From Actinomycetota bacterium (GTDB taxonomy: Bacteria > Actinomycetota > Actinomycetes > JACCUZ01): DNA of 7,715 bases. The notes beneath the pieces were generated by a model. The model was not told the origin of the DNA, did no database searches, and saw only the letters and a list, made by a program, of their open reading frames with translations. Below, in pieces: positions 5,955-7,715 of the stretch (position 1 is its first letter; each line of letters starts with the position of its first letter). Both the position numbers and the translations under genes were made by a program. The stretch is taken from the NCBI GenBank assembly GCA_030841195.1, contig JAVEDA010000463.1, positions 1 to 7,715 on the forward strand, read 5' to 3'.

Positions 5955-6378
5955 ATGGAGCTCATTGCGTCCGGCCGGGACTCCGACGTCTTCGGGTACG
6001 CCGATGGGCTGGTGCTGCGGCGCTATCGCGACGGCCGCTCCGCGGAGAGGGAGGCGGCCACGCTGCGCGCCGTGGCCGACCTCGGCTACCCGGTGCCGCT
6101 CGTCCAGGGCGCCACCGGCCCCGACATCGTGATGGAGCGGGTCGACGGACCGACCCTGGCCGAGGCACTGGTCGCCGGCCTGTCGCCCGACGAGGGCGGC
6201 GCGCTGCTCGCCGACCTGCACGACCGGCTGCACGCGCTCGCCTGGCCGGGAGGTCGGCACGCCGTACGCCACCGCGCTCCCGGCCGCTCAGGCGCTTCGT
6301 CGCCCGGACCCCTACCAGTCCGGCGCCGGGTTGGCCGCCCTGTCGCGGGCGGTCGACCTGGCTGGCTGCTTCGGCTGA
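5955..6378 (+). pseudogene. Phosphotransferase (aminoglycoside/choline kinase-like) remnant lacking its catalytic core
   Basis: The frame starts with ATG at 5955, two bases after the previous stop. About 100 residues look like the N-lobe of a protein-kinase-like phosphotransferase: a glycine-loop-like LIASGRDSDVFGY, LVLRRYRDG, then EREAATLRAVADLGYPVP, DIVMERVDGPTL (hinge) and LLADLHDRLHAL. The family would next show the HxDLxxxN catalytic loop and a D-W/D-x-D metal-binding motif; neither is present in any frame. Instead, after about 6250, a different frame reads VGTPYATALPAAQALRRPD and ends at TGA 6376-6378. That looks like the C-terminal tail of the same family. The simplest explanation is an internal deletion of roughly a third of the gene that also shifted the frame. 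The open N-lobe frame runs on to 6527, but that would overlap the convergent gene by over 140 bases, and its sequence is Arg/Gly-rich shadow. Confidence 0.7.
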
Positions 6379-6384
6379 GCCGGA

Positions 6385-6720
6385 TCACCGGCGGCGGTCA
6401 CCGCGCACGGTGGGCAGCGCGTCGGTCCGGCCGGCGTACCCGGGCCGGTGCACGTCGTGGGCGTACCACTCGTCGGTCCGATCGTCGTACGACGAGCGGC
6501 GACGGGGCCGACGCGGCCGGTGCATGACCACCTGCATCACGAGCAGCAGGATGCCGGACCAGACCAGGATCAGCCCGAGGTCGAGCACGTCGACGTACTT
6601 CTCCACCTCGGCCGGCGTGCTGATGCCGCCGAAGGCGATGACGCCGCCGAGCGCCATCAGCAGGACGGCGGGGCCGACCGACCGCCGGCCGGCGGGGCTG
6701 CGGGGTGTCCGCGAGCGCAT
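6385..6720 (-). CDS. Small two-helix membrane protein with a basic C-terminal tail
   Basis: This is a 111-residue protein of unknown function. A short basic N-terminus is followed by helix 1 at about 16-33 (GPAVLLMALGGVIAFGG). A short polar link containing AEVEKYVDVLD leads to helix 2 at about 47-66 (LGLILVWSGILLLVMQVVM). A long, strongly basic and Tyr/Asp-containing tail (HRPRRPRRRSSYDDRTDEW) is probably cytoplasmic. ATG at 6720 has a good upstream GGAGAGGAG stretch. The layout parallels the next gene upstream (6804-7022): two helices, an Arg-rich exit, and the tetrapeptide YDDR in the tail (residues 78-81). The two may be distant paralogues of the DUF6458 type. It converges with the phosphotransferase remnant, with six bases between the stops. 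Confidence 0.78.
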   Translation of the reverse strand: MRSRTPRSPAGRRSVGPAVLLMALGGVIAFGGISTPAEVEKYVDVLDLGLILVWSGILLLVMQVVMHRPRRPRRRSSYDDRTDEWYAHDVHRPGYAGRTDALPTVRGDRRR

Positions 6721-6743
6721 GTCTCTCCTCTCCGGACGCGCCT

Positions 6744-6779
6744 CGGCCGGCGACCCGAGGTGCTGCGGGGCGCCGGCCG
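6744..6779. repeat. GC-rich hairpin between two small membrane protein genes
   Basis: CGGCCGGCG (6744-6752) pairs perfectly with CGCCGGCCG (6771-6779). CCCG (6754-6757) and CGGG (6766-6769) can extend the stem inside. It sits in the 83-base gap between the 72-residue and 111-residue genes, which read on the minus strand. There is no T-run, so it may be a U-less terminator, a transcript-stabilising stem, or chance in GC-rich DNA. Confidence 0.45.
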
Positions 6780-6803
6780 GTGCTGGTGCAAGGGTGTCAG
6801 GAG

Positions 6804-7022
6804 CTAGACGCGGTCGTCGTAGACCCTGCGCTCCTCGACCACGTCGCCGCGGCCGCGGCTGCGCGGGCCCCAGATGAACGCGGTCATGATCAGGCCGATG
6901 ACGCCGACGATCATCAGGATGTAGCCGACGACGGCGATGTCGAGGCCGGAGACGCTCGCGTTGACAGCAAAGGCAAGGATTGCGCCGACGGCGATCAGGA
7001 AGATGCTGACCCCGATGCCCAT
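6804..7022 (-). CDS. DUF6458-like small membrane protein
   Basis: This is a 72-residue protein. It starts MGIGVSIFLIAVGAILAFAV, giving helix 1 at about 3-21. A short loop (NASVSGLDI) follows, then helix 2 at about 29-50 (VVGYILMIVGVIGLIMTAFI) and a charged tail with YDDR at 68-71. This pattern (MGIG start, AVGAILAFAVN, IVGYILMIVGVIGL) is what I recognise as the actinobacterial DUF6458 family, whose function is unknown. Length is typical. ATG at 7022 has a clear TGGAGGA site a few bases upstream. It lies in the inner membrane by prediction. It is followed on the same strand by a similar two-helix protein, and is preceded by the repeat-bearing gap and the acyl-CoA dehydrogenase gene, with no functional link visible. 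Confidence 0.85.
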   Translation of the reverse strand: MGIGVSIFLIAVGAILAFAVNASVSGLDIAVVGYILMIVGVIGLIMTAFIWGPRSRGRGDVVEERRVYDDRV

Positions 7023-7156
7023 GGTTCCTCCAGGATGGTCAGTCGGACGGCTCGGGTGAGCCGCGTGCAGACCGACGGGTGACGGCCGCTACGTGCGGTG
7101 TACCCAGGCCCTCCGGCGGCACACCGCCCACCACCCGATCAGCCCCGCCACCACAA

Positions 7157-7230
7157 GATCGTTCGCGACATTTCGCCACAACACGCCGCACTCCGCGCCG
7201 GTGTGTCGAGCACAAACGTCGCGAACGATC
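7157..7230. repeat. Large inverted repeat in the gap downstream of the acyl-CoA dehydrogenase gene
   Basis: GATCGTTCGCGAC at 7157-7169 and GTCGCGAACGATC at 7218-7230 are a perfect 13-base inverted repeat with a 48-base loop. The loop has weaker internal pairing (ACAC near 7181, GTGT near 7201). It lies in the 265-base gap 7023-7287, which otherwise holds only the ribosome-binding site of the 72-residue gene and the direct repeat described separately. It may act as a U-less terminator for the dehydrogenase transcript or be a dispersed palindromic element. Confidence 0.7.
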
Positions 7231-7259
7231 ATGATCCCGATGGTCAGGAACGATCATGA
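7223..7259. repeat. Direct repeat GAACGATCATGA overlapping the inverted repeat
   Basis: GAACGATCATGA occurs at 7223-7234 and again at 7248-7259, 25 bases apart. The first copy includes part of the right arm of the large inverted repeat, so GAACGATC is present three times in 100 bases (once inverted, at 7157-7164). GATCATGATC at 7227-7236 is itself a palindrome, and GGTCA/TGACC flank the second copy (7242-7246 and 7257-7261). The clustered symmetry looks like a repeat element rather than chance. Confidence 0.6.
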
Positions 7260-7287
7260 CCCCGCTGACGCGAGGTGGGCTATGCGG

Positions 7288-7715
7288 CTAGAAGGCGTCC
7301 TCGGGGACGTCCATCAGGGAGTTGTCGATGCTGTCGGCCACCGCGCGGGCGGCCGTGATCAGCGGCAGCACCTGGGCGGCGAAGAACTTCGCGGCCGCCA
7401 CCTTGCCGGTGTAGAACGCCTGGTCACGCCCGGTGGCGCCGGCCTCCAGCGCCGCCTGGGCCACCACGGCCTGCCGCAGCAGCAGCCACGCGACCACCAG
7501 GTCGCCGCAGGCCAGCAGCAGCCGGCTGGTGTTCTGGCCGACCTTGTAGATGTTGGTCACGTCCTCGGCCGAGGCGGTCAGCGAGCCGACCATGGTGGCG
7601 ACGATGCCCTGCACCTGCTCCAGCGCGGTGGCCAGCAGGTCGCGCTCGGTGCGGAGAGACCCGTTCCCCTCGTCCCCCTTGGCGAACTCCTGGATGTCGG
7701 TCATCAGCTTGGTCA
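7288..7715 (-). CDS. Acyl-CoA dehydrogenase, C-terminal part (5' end outside the window)
   Basis: 141 residues are visible, open to the window edge and ending at TAG 7290-7288. The sequence matches the extra C-terminal helical domain found in larger FadE-type acyl-CoA dehydrogenases (about 600 residues): ERDLLATALEQVQGIVATMVG, NIYKVGQNTSRLLLACGDLVVAWLLLRQA, FYTGKVAAAKFFAAQVLP, and the characteristic ending DNSLMDVPEDAF. Such enzymes use FAD to introduce the alpha-beta double bond into fatty acyl-CoA in beta-oxidation and pass electrons to electron transfer flavoprotein. The FAD-binding and catalytic parts lie outside the window, so substrate chain length cannot be judged. The Met at 7704 is internal, because the frame continues upstream (TKLM). 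It is read in the same direction as the small membrane protein genes but separated by a repeat-bearing gap. Confidence 0.9.
   Translation of the reverse strand, partial: TKLMTDIQEFAKGDEGNGSLRTERDLLATALEQVQGIVATMVGSLTASAEDVTNIYKVGQNTSRLLLACGDLVVAWLLLRQAVVAQAALEAGATGRDQAFYTGKVAAAKFFAAQVLPLITAARAVADSIDNSLMDVPEDAF

Noticed and set aside
6379..6527. Read-through of the phosphotransferase N-lobe frame to 6527
   Set aside because: The tail has no kinase features and overlaps the convergent 111-residue membrane protein gene, whose start, ribosome-binding site and helices are convincing.

Overview
The window is very GC-rich coding DNA with frequent GTG starts, short gaps and overlapping genes. It also carries a FadE-type acyl-CoA dehydrogenase end, a DUF6458-type small membrane protein and a LacI-family regulator. 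Together these point to the chromosome of a high-GC actinobacterium. A Nocardioides-like lineage fits, but this is inference and no marker gene is present. I see no tRNA, rRNA, CRISPR array, IS element or phage gene.

Left part, plus strand (1-2683). The end of one membrane protein overlaps the start of a second, six-helix membrane protein in a GTGA arrangement, probably as parts of an ABC-2-like exporter. A nested inverted repeat follows. Next come a complete nitrilase-superfamily amidase (Glu-Lys-Cys triad), an NYN/PIN-like putative nuclease, and a 74-residue protein that looks like a free-standing copy of the C-terminal domain of PcrA/UvrD helicases.

Middle, minus strand (2711-4069). A LacI-family repressor is preceded by a 57-residue ORF (3823-3996) with a near-ideal ribosome-binding site. 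It has a good sigma70-type promoter (TTGACC, 17 bp, TACTGT). Two copies of an operator-like palindrome, consensus CTGTACCGGTACAG, lie over the -10 and -35 boxes. The simplest reading is an autoregulated two-gene operon: small protein plus LacI repressor. This is the most interesting unit here.

Right part, plus strand (4136-6378). Two adjacent genes are broken. A thioredoxin-NHL repeat protein (bacterial NHLRC2-like) has a one-base frameshift at about 5366. A kinase-like phosphotransferase keeps its N-lobe and an apparent C-terminal tail but has lost its catalytic centre.

Far right, minus strand (6385-7715). Two small two-helix membrane proteins (the second is DUF6458-like) are separated by a GC-rich hairpin. 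A 265-bp gap carries a 13-bp perfect inverted repeat and related direct repeats, and the C-terminal part of an acyl-CoA dehydrogenase runs off the window edge.
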